A DNA stretch of 64,000 bases from Halosimplex rubrum (lineage in GTDB: Archaea > Halobacteriota > Halobacteria > Halobacteriales > Haloarculaceae): assembly GCF_013415885.1 (NCBI RefSeq), contig NZ_CP058910.1:1116001-1180000 (forward strand), written 5' to 3'. Of this stretch, positions 1 through 9,505 are shown piece after piece. Both the position numbers and the translations under genes were made by a program. Within the stretch, counting starts at the first letter, position 1. Every line of letters begins with the position of its first letter. Under the pieces are notes generated by a model. The model had not been told where the DNA came from. It saw only the letters and a list, made by a program, of their open reading frames with translations, and ran no database searches.

Positions 1-1493
1 TCGTCGACTGGCTCAAGGCCGCGTTGCGGACGAACTACGTTCGACACCTACAGGTCGAGTCGTTTGACCATGCGTTGGACGCTGAAGTAGCGTACTTTGA
101 CGAAGAGGGGTCAGACGATATCTTGAACGCGATCGTGACGCAGGCAAGCTATGCAGGCCGGACGATCGATCGCGTGGTCAAGCTCGTTGAGCAGGGGTTC
201 CTGACGGTGATGTATGGCCTTGTTGCGCTGGTAATGGCGCCGGGCTTGACTGTCGCATCGGTCGCCATCCTCGGTGCATTCGTTTTCGTCTCGCGAACGG
301 TTCTTGAGTCCGGATACTCGGTCGGTGACCGCGTTGCGGAAGCCAACGAGACCGTTCAGATGGCTGCCCAGGCTGGCACGCAGGGGATCCGGGATGTCAA
401 GCTGTTCGGCCTGAAGACCGAGTTGTTCGACCAGTTCCAGGACGCGACGGGTCAGCGCGTGACCGCCAAAGTGAAACTCCGACGAAACGAGGCGATACTC
501 GACAACTTCTATCAGCTCGCGACGGCGATCGTCGTCTTCCTCCTGATCTACGTCGCGCTCCGGATATCGAACCTCTCGCTGGCGAGCCTCAGTGTATTCT
601 TGTTCGCGATGTTTCGGCTCGCGCCGCGTGCGAGCACGCTCAACAACTATTTGTACCAACTCGAAAGCGATCTCCCACATCTCGTCCGAACACAAGAGTT
701 CATCGACGAACTCGCAACCCGTGCCGAACCGTCGACGGGAGTCGAAGCGGTTCCCGACCGGATCGACCGAGTTGCCTTCGAGGATGTCTCGTTCAGTTAC
801 GACGGTGACGAACTGACGGTTCGGGACTTATCATTCGCGGTGGACCGCGACGAGTTCGTCGCCTTTGTGGGACCCTCTGGTGCCGGGAAGTCGACGATCG
901 TCTCGCTGTTGGCGCGACTGTACGAACCTGACGAGGGGGCGATCACCGCTGACGGAATCCCAATAGACTCGTTCGACCTCAGAGAGTGGCGTGAGAACGT
1001 CGCCGTGGTCCGGCAGCAGCCGTTCGTCTTCAACGATACGCTCCGATACAACGTGACTCTCGGCAATAGAGACGCATCCCGGACGGAGGTCGAACGAGCT
1101 TGCGAGATTGCGCAGGTAACCGAGTTTCTCGAGGAGTTGCCGAACGGATACGATACTGTCCTCGGTGACGACGGCGTTCGGCTGTCGGGTGGCCAGCGCC
1201 AGCGGATCGCCATCGCTCGCGCACTGCTGAAAGACGCGGACCTGCTCGTGTTGGACGAGGCGACGAGCGACCTCGATACCGCACTGGAGGAGCGTGTCCA
1301 CGACGGTATCGAGTCGATGGATCGGGACTGCCTGATGTTCGTCGTCGCGCATCGGCTCTCGACAGTTCGGGATGCAGACCGAATCTACGCGATGGATGAC
1401 AGCGAGATCGTTGAAACCGGTTCCCACGCAGAACTGATCGAGGAGGATGGGACGTACGCCGATCTCTATCAGCGGCAACTCCAACAGCACTAA
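1..1493 (+). CDS. ABC exporter, membrane domain fused to ATPase (5' partial)
   Basis: The frame is open from base 3 to the window edge, so the N-terminus is missing; a TTG at 24 is only the first start-like codon. About 497 residues remain: the last helices of a type I exporter membrane domain, then a complete nucleotide-binding domain with Walker A (GPSGAGKS, bases 870-893), Q-loop (VVRQQPF), signature LSGGQ (1182-1196), Walker B (LLVLDEA) and H-loop (AHRLS). Full-length relatives have about 580-600 residues. Proteins of this build move lipids, and some (PglK, MsbA) flip lipid-linked glycans. Its place directly before nonulosonic-acid genes suggests, by inference, a lipid-linked glycan flippase; a lipid or peptide exporter is not excluded. 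Confidence 0.93.
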   Translation, partial: VDWLKAALRTNYVRHLQVESFDHALDAEVAYFDEEGSDDILNAIVTQASYAGRTIDRVVKLVEQGFLTVMYGLVALVMAPGLTVASVAILGAFVFVSRTVLESGYSVGDRVAEANETVQMAAQAGTQGIRDVKLFGLKTELFDQFQDATGQRVTAKVKLRRNEAILDNFYQLATAIVVFLLIYVALRISNLSLASLSVFLFAMFRLAPRASTLNNYLYQLESDLPHLVRTQEFIDELATRAEPSTGVEAVPDRIDRVAFEDVSFSYDGDELTVRDLSFAVDRDEFVAFVGPSGAGKSTIVSLLARLYEPDEGAITADGIPIDSFDLREWRENVAVVRQQPFVFNDTLRYNVTLGNRDASRTEVERACEIAQVTEFLEELPNGYDTVLGDDGVRLSGGQRQRIAIARALLKDADLLVLDEATSDLDTALEERVHDGIESMDRDCLMFVVAHRLSTVRDADRIYAMDDSEIVETGSHAELIEEDGTYADLYQRQLQQH

Positions 1494-1539
1494 CCACCAC
1501 TCCGACAGATTGATACCATAGATGGGACACGCCAGGACA

Positions 1540-2556
1540 ATGATCGACGGTAGAAACGTGCTACTCACGGGCGGCGCCGGTTCCGTGGGGCGGATACTGA
1601 TCCCTCGATTGCTCGACCAAGGCCCGGAGGTATTGAGAATCTTCGATAACAATGAACCGGGACTTGCGTCACTCAAGGCCGAGTTCGGTGACGACCGGAG
1701 ATGCCGGTTCCTCTCGGGCGATGTCCGGGAGAAAGATCGTCTGGAACGGGCGATGGAAGGCATTGATGTCGTCATCCACACGGCGGCGATGAAACACGTC
1801 GATGTCTGTGAGTACAACCCCTTTGAGGCGGTCAAGACGAATACCCTGGGATTGCAGAACGTCGTTGACACCGCAATCGATGCGACTGTTCAGCGTGTTG
1901 TCTTCACTAGCAGCGACAAGGCGGTCAACCCTGCGAACACGATGGGGACGACGAAACTGCTCGGCGAGCGGTTGATCACGGCCGGGAACAAACACCGCGG
2001 TCGCTCCGATCTCCGACTCGCGTCGGTCCGATTCGGGAACGTCCTCAACTCCTCGCACTCGGTCGTGCCGCTGTTCGAACGCCAGATCCGCGACGGGGGG
2101 CCGGTGGAGTTAACGGACCGACGGATGACTCGATTTTTCCTGACACATGACGATCTCTTCGAACTGGTCACCGGTGCGCTCGAACTGACGAACGGCGGTG
2201 AGGTGTTCCTCGCGAAGATGTCCGCGATCCGTATCGAAGACCTCGCGACCGCCATGGTCGAGACTGCCGCTCCGAAGTACGGTCAGGATCCCGAGGACAT
2301 TGAGATCGATATCGTCGGAAAGCGACCTGGAGAAACGTTCCACGAGGAGATCATGACTCCCAGAGAGAGAGACCGAGTCATCGAGAACGAGAACCTGTAT
2401 GCGATCCCACCTGAGAGCGGGGGGTATTTCTCCTACGAGAAGATCGAATCGTTTGAGCCGGCAAGCGACGTGGTCAGATCCTCAGAGGACGCGGAGACGC
2501 TCCCGAAAGACGAGATCGTCGACCTGCTCAAAGCGAACGGAGGTCTCAGAGCATGA
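1540..2556 (+). CDS. pseB: PseB/CapD-type UDP-sugar 4,6-dehydratase
   Basis: A short-form (338 residue) extended SDR of the polysaccharide_biosynth_2 (CapD/FlaA1/PseB) type, which converts UDP-GlcNAc to a 4-keto-6-deoxy sugar in the cytosol. The NAD-binding loop reads TGGAGSVG near residue 10, followed by HTAAMKHVD and SSDKAVNP. Met sits where ordinary SDRs have the catalytic Tyr (NTMGTTK), a hallmark of this family. Start ATG 1540 gives the usual family N-terminus (MIDGRNVLLTGG); ATG 1522 would add six residues. The gene overlaps the next by four bases (ATGA), so the two are translationally coupled. The aminotransferase and PseG-like genes downstream favour a PseB role. The symbol is by pathway context; a CapD-like epimerase is the main alternative. 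Confidence 0.85.
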   Translation: MIDGRNVLLTGGAGSVGRILIPRLLDQGPEVLRIFDNNEPGLASLKAEFGDDRRCRFLSGDVREKDRLERAMEGIDVVIHTAAMKHVDVCEYNPFEAVKTNTLGLQNVVDTAIDATVQRVVFTSSDKAVNPANTMGTTKLLGERLITAGNKHRGRSDLRLASVRFGNVLNSSHSVVPLFERQIRDGGPVELTDRRMTRFFLTHDDLFELVTGALELTNGGEVFLAKMSAIRIEDLATAMVETAAPKYGQDPEDIEIDIVGKRPGETFHEEIMTPRERDRVIENENLYAIPPESGGYFSYEKIESFEPASDVVRSSEDAETLPKDEIVDLLKANGGLRA

Positions 2557-3518
2557 GTGAGGTGCTCGTGACCGGTGGTGCAGGGTTTATCGGCCGCTGG
2601 GTCGTCGCCGAGTTCCTTGATCGTGGATACGATGTCCACGTGCTCGACGACCTCTCGAACGGGTCGCGGCGAAATATCGCCGCTTTTGAATCCAATGACG
2701 GATTTCGCCTGACTGAGGGGAGTGTTCGCGACTCTGATATCGTTTCGGAGTGTTTCCACGATGACCTTGAGGCTTGTCTCCATCTCGCCGCGGAGATTGA
2801 TGTTCAGGAGAGTCTCGACGACCCTGAATCGCACTATGGGGCAAACGTCGCCGGCACGCAGAACGTACTGGAGTACTGCCGGCGATGGGATACGCGACTC
2901 GGCCTCGTCGGGACCTGTATGGTGTACGATGTTGCGAGTGCAGTCGACGACGCGGACGGGATCGACGAGTCCCACCCCGTCAAACCGGCGTCGCCGTACG
3001 CGGCGACGAAACTCGCTGCCGAGAACCTTGCCGAGGGGTACTATCACGGCTACGACCTCCCGGTGGTGACGCTCCGTCCGTTCAACACGTACGGTCCCTT
3101 CCAGCAGACAGGGATGGCCGGTGGTGTCGTCTCCATCTTCACCGACCGTGACCTGCGAGACGAACCGCTGAAAATCTTCGGCGATGGCACCCAAACACGT
3201 GACCTCTTGTATGCAACCGATTGCGCGCGGTTCGCCGTTGAGGGAACCCTCCACGACGACGCCGTCGGTGAAGTGATCAACGCTGGAACCGGCGAGGATG
3301 TCTCGATCAATGAACTCGCGGAATTGATCGCGAGTGAAGGGTCCGATATCGAACACATTGAACACCATCACCCGCAGAGTGAGGTACAGAAACTCCAGTG
3401 TGACCCGAGCAAGGCCCGCGACCTGCTCGGGTGGGAACCGGAAGTGAGTCTGGAGGACGGTGTCGACCGCTTACGGACGTGGCTACGCAAGAACGAGGCG
3501 GACGGAGAGAACCAGTGA
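2553..3518 (+). CDS. NAD-dependent nucleotide-sugar epimerase/dehydratase
   Basis: A 321-residue extended SDR of the GalE/RmlB-like family with the glycine motif TGGAGFIG at residue 7, a TCMVYD strand in the position of the catalytic Ser/Thr, and YAATK as the YxxxK motif. RPFNTYGP, typical of the substrate half, follows. The start overlaps the stop of the dehydratase (ATGA) and its own stop overlaps the likely GTG start of the aminotransferase (GTGA), so the three form one coupled operon. It may epimerise the 4-keto intermediate or make a separate hexose; the substrate cannot be told from sequence. The classical pseudaminic-acid route has no second SDR here, so it is an addition to the standard pathway. 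Confidence 0.88.
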   Translation: MSEVLVTGGAGFIGRWVVAEFLDRGYDVHVLDDLSNGSRRNIAAFESNDGFRLTEGSVRDSDIVSECFHDDLEACLHLAAEIDVQESLDDPESHYGANVAGTQNVLEYCRRWDTRLGLVGTCMVYDVASAVDDADGIDESHPVKPASPYAATKLAAENLAEGYYHGYDLPVVTLRPFNTYGPFQQTGMAGGVVSIFTDRDLRDEPLKIFGDGTQTRDLLYATDCARFAVEGTLHDDAVGEVINAGTGEDVSINELAELIASEGSDIEHIEHHHPQSEVQKLQCDPSKARDLLGWEPEVSLEDGVDRLRTWLRKNEADGENQ

Positions 3519-4711
3519 CAGACATGGGCAAACATGTACCAGCCCGTTACGGTGGCGATCCGATCCGAGAAGAGGTACTGGGCTACGGTGGACAAAGCAT
3601 TGGTGACGGGGAGAAACAGCGGGTTCTAGATGTCCTAAACGGAGACTACATCACTCGTGGACCGACGGTCGATGAATTCGAGAACCGGGTCGCCGACTTT
3701 CTGAACGTCGAACACGCCGTCGCGACGACTTCCGGGACAACGGCGTTACACCTCGCAGGCGAAGCGGCCGGGTTCGGCCCTGGCGACGAGGTAATCACGA
3801 CGCCGCTGACGTTCGTGTCGACAGCTCACACGGCGACGTATGCGGGCGCTGAACCTGTGTTCGCTGACATCGATCCTCACCGGCGAGCGTTGGACCCCGA
3901 CGCAGTCCGCAAACAGATCACCGACGACACTGCGGGGCTAGTCCCGATGCACTACGCGGGCCACCCGGCCGATATCGAGGGACTGCTCGAAGTCGCCGAT
4001 GAGCACGACCTTACGGTGCTGTGGGATGCTTGTCACGGGTTCGGCGGCACTTGGCGGGGCGAGCCGCTCGGATCCCAGCGGGATCTGGCAGCGTTCAGTT
4101 TCCATCCCGTAAAGAACATTACGACCGGTGAGGGTGGAATGGTCGTTACCGACGACGACGAGATCGCAGAGCGCGCACGGCAACTGCGCTCGTTCGATAT
4201 GGACTATGACCCGCCAGGCCACGAGGACGAACCTTGGTACCAGATCGTTGAGGGCGTCGGTTACAACTACAACGTCACCGACATCCAGGCGGCACTTGGT
4301 CTGGAGCAACTTGATCGACTCGAGGAATTCAAACAGCGCCGGGACGAGATCATCGCTCGCTACGACGAGGCCTTTGCGGAGATTTCGGGGATACGGACTC
4401 CGCCCGACCCTGTAGAGTCGGACCCGATGTACCACCTCTACGCGGTTGAGATCCGAGACGGCTTCGGCTGTGACCGCAGTGAGTTCGTCAACGCGATGCA
4501 CGACGAGAACATTGGAGTGCAGGTACACTACGTCCCGCTACACTACCATCCCCTGTTTCAAGAGGAGTACGGGTACGAGCGTGGTGACTTCTCCGATGCC
4601 GAGCGGGTCTACGAGGGGCTGGCGAGCCTCCCGCTGTTCCCCGGAATGAACGACAGAGACGTGTCCGATGTGGTCCACACGGTCGATCGCCTCTATTCAT
4701 ATCACTCGTGA
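3515..4711 (+). CDS. pseC: DegT/DnrJ/EryC1 PLP-dependent sugar aminotransferase (PseC-like)
   Basis: About 398 residues of fold-type I aminotransferase. TSGTTALHLA binds the PLP phosphate, DACHGFGG carries the PLP-ring Asp, and the Schiff-base lysine is K200 in FHPVKNITTGEGG. In the pathway it would aminate C4 of the 4-keto-6-deoxy sugar made by the dehydratase, using glutamate. The start is chosen at GTG 3515: it overlaps the previous stop and lies about seven bases after a GGAGAG ribosome-binding site. ATG 3524 is the alternative. The gene is the last of the coupled trio and is followed by a convergent gene. The family is certain; the exact substrate is inferred from the PseG-type gene downstream. 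Confidence 0.88.
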   Translation: MTDMGKHVPARYGGDPIREEVLGYGGQSIGDGEKQRVLDVLNGDYITRGPTVDEFENRVADFLNVEHAVATTSGTTALHLAGEAAGFGPGDEVITTPLTFVSTAHTATYAGAEPVFADIDPHRRALDPDAVRKQITDDTAGLVPMHYAGHPADIEGLLEVADEHDLTVLWDACHGFGGTWRGEPLGSQRDLAAFSFHPVKNITTGEGGMVVTDDDEIAERARQLRSFDMDYDPPGHEDEPWYQIVEGVGYNYNVTDIQAALGLEQLDRLEEFKQRRDEIIARYDEAFAEISGIRTPPDPVESDPMYHLYAVEIRDGFGCDRSEFVNAMHDENIGVQVHYVPLHYHPLFQEEYGYERGDFSDAERVYEGLASLPLFPGMNDRDVSDVVHTVDRLYSYHS

Positions 4712-4843
4712 ACCGCAACTGTCTCGGTTATGTGGGTCGATTTCTGCACCAGCGAGTCAATTGAAATTCTTGGTGATTCCCCGAATAAGATTATTCAATA
4801 GAAAGATAGATTACATACTGGGAGAAGACGACGCAACCTCGCT

Positions 4844-5737
4844 TCATTCGGCAGTCGCAAACAGTGTACAATTGCGCCCGAGGCCCACACTAGCCAAACT
4901 GCTGTAGAACATTCGCCGGTGGTCATCATCAATGGCGAGTTCAAATCGAACCCGTTGGTCGTGGCAATCGCGGCCCATTTCGTCGTTTTCGACGTAGTTG
5001 TGGCCCATTAGGAGGAACTGAGACATCGGGAAGTCGGCAAACCGTGCCTGGACCTCGAAGCCAAGATCCGATAGCAGTTTAGCTAGCGAGTCAAAATTAA
5101 AGTAGAAGATGTGCGTCGGTGGGTCGACCCACCAAGTGCCGAGGTTGAGGGCCGCGCGGGCAGCCATCTGAAACGGATTGAATTCATTCGGCACTTTGAC
5201 GATGAGCATCCCATCGTCTATAAGAAGTTCCCGACACGCTTCGAGTACTTCGATCGGGTTCGGAACATGTTCGAGTACATTAAACATAGTGATCAGGTCA
5301 AAGTTAGTGTTTTGTGACTCTGCATACTTCTCTACGGTTGTCTCGTGGACATCGAACCCTTTCTCCCGGGCGGTGTCCCCGATTCGGCCTGAAGGCTCGA
5401 TACCGACCGCGTCGTACCCCTGATCCATTACAAAAGATATGAACTCGCCAGTACCACATCCTACGTCAAGTATCCGGTGACAATTTGGAAACTCTCGTTC
5501 GATGATGTCCATGTGATCGGCATACCATGTGGAACGTCGCCAGATTCGCTCACGCTTCGCTTCGTCATCGTCTCGGAGCAACCGCGAGACATCCGCAGCG
5601 AGTTCGCCGTTCTCGAGGAGTTCTGGATACTCGCTTTGGTAGAACTCAGAGAGTGTTTCGTCAGACGGGATTGGATCGAGTCGGAAAAATCCGTACTCGT
5701 TGTCTTCGATTAGATCGTACCGTTCGGCGTCCATCAT
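4844..5737 (-). CDS. Class I SAM-dependent methyltransferase
   Basis: A 297-residue methyltransferase. Motif I (DVGCGTGEF) lies at residues 91-99, the acidic end of strand 2 is GIEPSG, and FNVLEHVPNP is the motif around strand 4 typical of the Methyltransf_11/23 group. The N-terminal 70 residues resemble the entry segment of sugar O-methyltransferases found in surface polysaccharide clusters. It is convergent to the aminotransferase and divergent from the ATP-grasp gene, with about 110 bases in between. Two start codons are adjacent (ATGATG); the first is used. The likely substrate is a sugar or glycan in this locus, by context only. Confidence 0.85.
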   Translation of the reverse strand: MMDAERYDLIEDNEYGFFRLDPIPSDETLSEFYQSEYPELLENGELAADVSRLLRDDDEAKRERIWRRSTWYADHMDIIEREFPNCHRILDVGCGTGEFISFVMDQGYDAVGIEPSGRIGDTAREKGFDVHETTVEKYAESQNTNFDLITMFNVLEHVPNPIEVLEACRELLIDDGMLIVKVPNEFNPFQMAARAALNLGTWWVDPPTHIFYFNFDSLAKLLSDLGFEVQARFADFPMSQFLLMGHNYVENDEMGRDCHDQRVRFELAIDDDHRRMFYSSLASVGLGRNCTLFATAE

Positions 5738-5847
5738 ACACAGGTGCTCAGGTTATGAATAAAAATGCTCTGTACTTGCTATACAGATTATCATCGGTTT
5801 CTGACTAGAGGAAGCGTTTTGTACTGTCGCCCGTAGGTTCGCGCTAT

Positions 5848-6885
5848 ATGCTCACTGTTCTAGTGACCGGTGCTGGAGGCAATATTGGTGCGAGTATGAT
5901 ACGGGGACTTTGCGACTGGAACCGGTCAGTACATATTGTCGGAACAGACGTTAGCAGGTACTACTGCTTTCTTTCCCAGGCAGATGCTACATATCGCGTG
6001 CCACCGGCGTCTGACGAAGCGTATTTTGACCGCCTCTCCGAGATAGTTGAACGAGAATCCGTTGACGTAATAGTACCATCGAACGGGTGGGAAGTGAGAG
6101 CCCTCAGTCAGCACTCGGAGACCGTTCCTGCAGTGACAGCGCTCCCTCAGGGTGGTGCAGTCGCCCAATTTCAGGACAAGTGGAGGCTGTCACAGGCGTT
6201 CGCGGATAAGAACGTCCAGACGCCGAAGACAATTCTTGTCGAAGACCCATCAGATGTCAAGAGAGCTGTGGACAATATCCCGACGGACTATATATGGGTT
6301 CGCGGTATCGGTATCAAAGATTACCCTGGTCGAAAGATGCGCGACCTGAGTCGGATCGTCGATTGGATTGACTATCACGACGGGTGGGGGAGCAGTACGG
6401 TGTCGACATATCTGCCTGGCGACGATCTTACTTGGCTTGGTGTATACGACGACGGCACGCTCGTATGCAGTCAGGGACGCAAACGCCTTGAGTACGGTGA
6501 ATCGCGATCGTGGGGAACTGGCGCACCGACCGTTTCGCGGACTATCCACCGAGAGGACGTGAACGAACTAGGGAAGCGGTCGATCGAGACAGTTGATAAT
6601 GCCCCTCACGGCGTCTATTTCGCCGACTTCAGAGCAGACGAAGACGAGGTGCCTCACTTGACGGAAGTGAATCCTGGCCGTCTTGGAACGACTTCGTCCG
6701 CATTCTACCTGCACATGGGACTCAATCTGACCGCTTTACTTGTCCAAATCGCGCTGGAAGAAAGCTACGATGCACCGCCAACTTTCAATGCTCTTCCAGC
6801 GGGCTTCCACTATATCTCGAAGGCGAATTGCGATCCAGTCGTGGTAACCGACGAAGAGATTGAGTCCGAAGGGTTCGAGCCATGA
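5848..6885 (+). CDS. ATP-grasp, carbamoyl-phosphate-synthase-like protein
   Basis: 345 residues. The N-terminal Rossmann-like part (VTGAGGNIG at residues 6-14) is followed by an ATP-grasp fold with a lysine-containing nucleotide strand near FQDKWRLSQAF and the metal-binding end TEVNPGRLGTT. Small CPSase-like ATP-grasp proteins of this type are found paired with HAD phosphatases in nonulosonic-acid and flagellin glycosylation islands; their reaction is mostly unproven (ligation of an amino acid or carbamoyl-type group to a sugar is suggested). The downstream HAD gene overlaps by four bases (ATGA), so the two are coupled. The start ATG follows ...CGCTAT with no Shine-Dalgarno, so the mRNA may be leaderless. 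Confidence 0.82.
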   Translation: MLTVLVTGAGGNIGASMIRGLCDWNRSVHIVGTDVSRYYCFLSQADATYRVPPASDEAYFDRLSEIVERESVDVIVPSNGWEVRALSQHSETVPAVTALPQGGAVAQFQDKWRLSQAFADKNVQTPKTILVEDPSDVKRAVDNIPTDYIWVRGIGIKDYPGRKMRDLSRIVDWIDYHDGWGSSTVSTYLPGDDLTWLGVYDDGTLVCSQGRKRLEYGESRSWGTGAPTVSRTIHREDVNELGKRSIETVDNAPHGVYFADFRADEDEVPHLTEVNPGRLGTTSSAFYLHMGLNLTALLVQIALEESYDAPPTFNALPAGFHYISKANCDPVVVTDEEIESEGFEP

Positions 6886-7571
6886 CGTTGGATCTGGTTA
6901 TCTTCGATCTTGACGGAACACTTGTTCAACTTGACTTTACAGGCAACGGGATGCAAAACGTCCGAACGAATCTTCAGTCGGTATTCGCAGAGGAAGGCAT
7001 TAATCGAGAGTTTAGTCCACTACTCGTAGATCTAGAGGATGCACTTGAAACCGTTTCGGAGGTCGCCGACGAGAACACAGCGGCCCGTATCCACCAAGAA
7101 GCTTTCCAAGTGGTGGCAGAAATGGAGTGCGACGCAGTCTCGAGACAAGAGGTATACAACGACGCAAAGACAGTCCTGAAACGGGTCGCCACCAGTGATT
7201 CGACGCTCGCCGTCGCGACAAACAATACCCGTGGGGCGGCGGAAGCGGCGATGGATGCAGCGGGATTTCCGGAGCCAGATTATCTAATCACGGTTGACGA
7301 TGTGAATAAGCCCAAACCAGATTCCGCCATGATCGATGCGCTCTTAAAGCAGGTTGACCATTCACCAACAACCCTGGCCATCGTCGGAGACAGGATAAGT
7401 GACGCCGAGAGCGTCCGTCGATCATGTGTAGATACTGATATTACCACTCATACGGTACTCGTCGACCGGTCAGGTGAGAATCCTGAGGATTCGGAGATAG
7501 TAGATCACGTTGTTACGTCACTCACAGACGCGTTGGACATACTCCCGATTGAGTCGTCAAAAACGAAATAA
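6882..7571 (+). CDS. HAD-superfamily hydrolase (phosphatase)
   Basis: 229 residues with all HAD motifs: DLDGT with the nucleophile Asp 9 and acid/base Asp 11, the motif II Thr in VATNNT, a lysine in NKPKPDSAM, and GDRISDAES as motif IV. A helical cap is inserted after motif I (C1 type), as in phosphoglycolate phosphatase and beta-phosphoglucomutase. It overlaps the ATP-grasp gene by four bases and ends 16 bases before the convergent synthase gene. In nonulosonic-acid pathways a phosphatase removes the 9-phosphate only in the sialic-acid branch; PseI- and LegI-type enzymes do not make a phosphorylated product. Its substrate is therefore open; the ATP-grasp product is a candidate by inference. 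Confidence 0.85.
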   Translation: MTLDLVIFDLDGTLVQLDFTGNGMQNVRTNLQSVFAEEGINREFSPLLVDLEDALETVSEVADENTAARIHQEAFQVVAEMECDAVSRQEVYNDAKTVLKRVATSDSTLAVATNNTRGAAEAAMDAAGFPEPDYLITVDDVNKPKPDSAMIDALLKQVDHSPTTLAIVGDRISDAESVRRSCVDTDITTHTVLVDRSGENPEDSEIVDHVVTSLTDALDILPIESSKTK

Positions 7572-7587
7572 CGTGCTTTCACCCGGT

Positions 7588-8652
7588 CTACGAGGGACCC
7601 TGGCCACCAGCAGTGTCGGTAACATCATCTAGCGTAATGCCGGCGTCTTTTTCGATTGCTTCTACTACCGTTTTTCCGAGCAAATCGTCGTAGACCGACG
7701 GAGGCGCTCCTTTATCTCGCATTCCGGAACGGAGTACAGCGATGTTTTCCTCTGTTAGCTGTTCGCCCGCAATGATATCTCTCGTTGCGTGGATGGAGCG
7801 ACGTGCTACCTCGTAGGTATGGCTTTCAATATCCTGAACCCCAACTTCTCCGTCACCCAGTGCGCTCTCGGTCTGGCGTACCGCTGTTACCATGTCGGCG
7901 AGTTCGTCCGGTTCAAGGGCGAAAGGATGATCGGGGCCCTCCATCTCTCTGTCGAGCGTGAAGTGTTTCTCCACAACCGTCGCTCCACGGCTGACCGCGG
8001 CGCAAGGGGCAATGATGGGGTCCATCGTGTGGTCGGAAAGGCCGACTGGCAAAGAGAATGATTCGCGGAGAGTGTCGATAGCTTTGACGTTAATCTGGTC
8101 GATCGGCGTGGGATAAGATGAGACGCAGTGAAACAACGCAAGGTCAGAAACGCCTGCCTCTCGGAGGGTTCGAATCCCTGCTTCTATCTCCGGTAGTTCG
8201 TGAGCACCGGTGGACATGAGTATCGGCTTCCCAGTTTTGGCGACACATTCAAGGAACGGGAGGTGAGTGATACTCGAAGATGCGATTTTATATGCAGGCA
8301 CGTATTCGTCAAGCACATCGATAGCCCGTTCGTCGAACGGGGTTGAGAGGAAGACGATGTCTCGGCGTTCACAGTGGGACTTTAGTTCAGGGATCCACTC
8401 CCGTGGCAGTTCAAGTGTGCTGATTATATCATGAATTGACTGGTTCTCGTCGAGACTTTCGTCGGTGCCGCTATCTTCGACATAAAGGCTGTCTGCCTCG
8501 AACACTTGGAACTTCACCGCATCGACTCCTGCCTCGGTCGCCACGTCGATAAGTTCCTTCGCTGTCTCTAAGTCGCCGTTGTGGTTCGATCCCGCCTCGG
8601 CAATGACGAATGTATCCTCATCCGGACCGATCCGGTGGTTCCCAATTTTCAT
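7588..8652 (-). CDS. pseI: NeuB/PseI-type nonulosonic acid synthase
   Basis: 354 residues: a TIM-barrel NeuB domain (VIAEAGSNHNGD near residue 16, KFQVFEADSLY, STPFDE, GLSDHTMD, EKHFTLDREMEGPDH) and a C-terminal SAF (antifreeze-like) domain from about residue 285 (RSIHATRDI...GKTVVEAIEKD). The family condenses PEP with a six-carbon amino sugar to give a nine-carbon acid (sialic, pseudaminic or legionaminic). With PseG-like and CMP-transferase-like genes next door a pseudaminic-type product is most likely; sequence alone does not separate PseI from LegI. It lies on the opposite strand to its neighbours and is divergent from the transferase gene, with about 100 bases between the starts. Confidence 0.9.
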   Translation of the reverse strand: MKIGNHRIGPDEDTFVIAEAGSNHNGDLETAKELIDVATEAGVDAVKFQVFEADSLYVEDSGTDESLDENQSIHDIISTLELPREWIPELKSHCERRDIVFLSTPFDERAIDVLDEYVPAYKIASSSITHLPFLECVAKTGKPILMSTGAHELPEIEAGIRTLREAGVSDLALFHCVSSYPTPIDQINVKAIDTLRESFSLPVGLSDHTMDPIIAPCAAVSRGATVVEKHFTLDREMEGPDHPFALEPDELADMVTAVRQTESALGDGEVGVQDIESHTYEVARRSIHATRDIIAGEQLTEENIAVLRSGMRDKGAPPSVYDDLLGKTVVEAIEKDAGITLDDVTDTAGGQGPS

Positions 8653-8755
8653 TGCCTGAGTGTTCCGTACCTGAATAATTAAAACTCTCTGGGTTCAGGA
8701 GAGATCGCATCCAAACATGAAAACTAATTCTAGGGGGGAGTTCTATAGGCATTCA

Positions 8756-9505
8756 ATGAATATCGTCACCATAATTCAGGCCCGTATGGGTTCAACGAGA
8801 CTTCCTGGCAAGACTATGCTGCCCTTAGACGGCAAACATGTCTTGGAGAGAGATATCAAACGCGTATCTCGAGCGGACTCTATTTCCGAGACTATCGTCG
8901 CAACCAGCGGCTCGACAGCCGATGATATTATTGAACGCTACGCTGGCCGGGCCGGTGCCACGGTGTTTCGAGGGTCCGAATCTGACGTGCTTGGACGGAT
9001 GCACAAGGCCGCTACTGCGGCGTCAGCTGACGTAGTTGTTCGCATCACAGGTGATTGTCCCCTTATTTCGCCGAGAGGAATTGACGCTGTCGTCAAACGC
9101 CTTCGGAAAACAAATAATGATTACGTAACAAATACACTTGAGCAAACACTCCCACGCGGCCTTGATGTGGAGGCGTTCACGTACGAGACATTTACCGAGG
9201 TAGAGAATCGTGCAACGGTGAACGACGAACGAGAACACGTCACTCTCCACTATCGACGAAACCAGAACCGCTTTGATCTCGCCAATGTGACCGACAGAGA
9301 GACGTTCGATACTGAAATCCTCCATGGTCGTGACGATTTGCGCCTGACTCTAGATGAGGCAGACGATTACGAACTCCTCCGCCGAGTCTACGAGGGCTTG
9401 GAACCAGACGGGCATCTAGACATTGAAGACGCTATTGCCTATATCGATCAAGAGGACTTAGGGTGTCTCAACCAGGATATCCAGCAAAAACATACGGAGG
9501 ACTAG
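8756..9505 (+). CDS. pseF: Cytidylyltransferase, SpsF/PseF-like (CMP-nonulosonate synthetase)
   Basis: About 249 residues. The N-terminus IIQARMGSTRLPGK is the nucleotide-binding signature of the CMP-sugar / SpsF family, VVRITGDCPLI holds the metal Asp, and DVEAFTYETF and HVTLHYRRN follow as in SpsF proteins. The family activates sialic-type acids with CTP in the cytosol before transfer. The start is set at ATG 8756 because the conserved N-terminus begins there; ATG 8717 would add 13 unconserved residues. A purine-rich GGGGGGAG lies 16-23 bases upstream, further than usual. PseG follows after about 110 bases. The pathway position is inferred from the synthase and hydrolase neighbours. Confidence 0.85.
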   Translation: MNIVTIIQARMGSTRLPGKTMLPLDGKHVLERDIKRVSRADSISETIVATSGSTADDIIERYAGRAGATVFRGSESDVLGRMHKAATAASADVVVRITGDCPLISPRGIDAVVKRLRKTNNDYVTNTLEQTLPRGLDVEAFTYETFTEVENRATVNDEREHVTLHYRRNQNRFDLANVTDRETFDTEILHGRDDLRLTLDEADDYELLRRVYEGLEPDGHLDIEDAIAYIDQEDLGCLNQDIQQKHTED

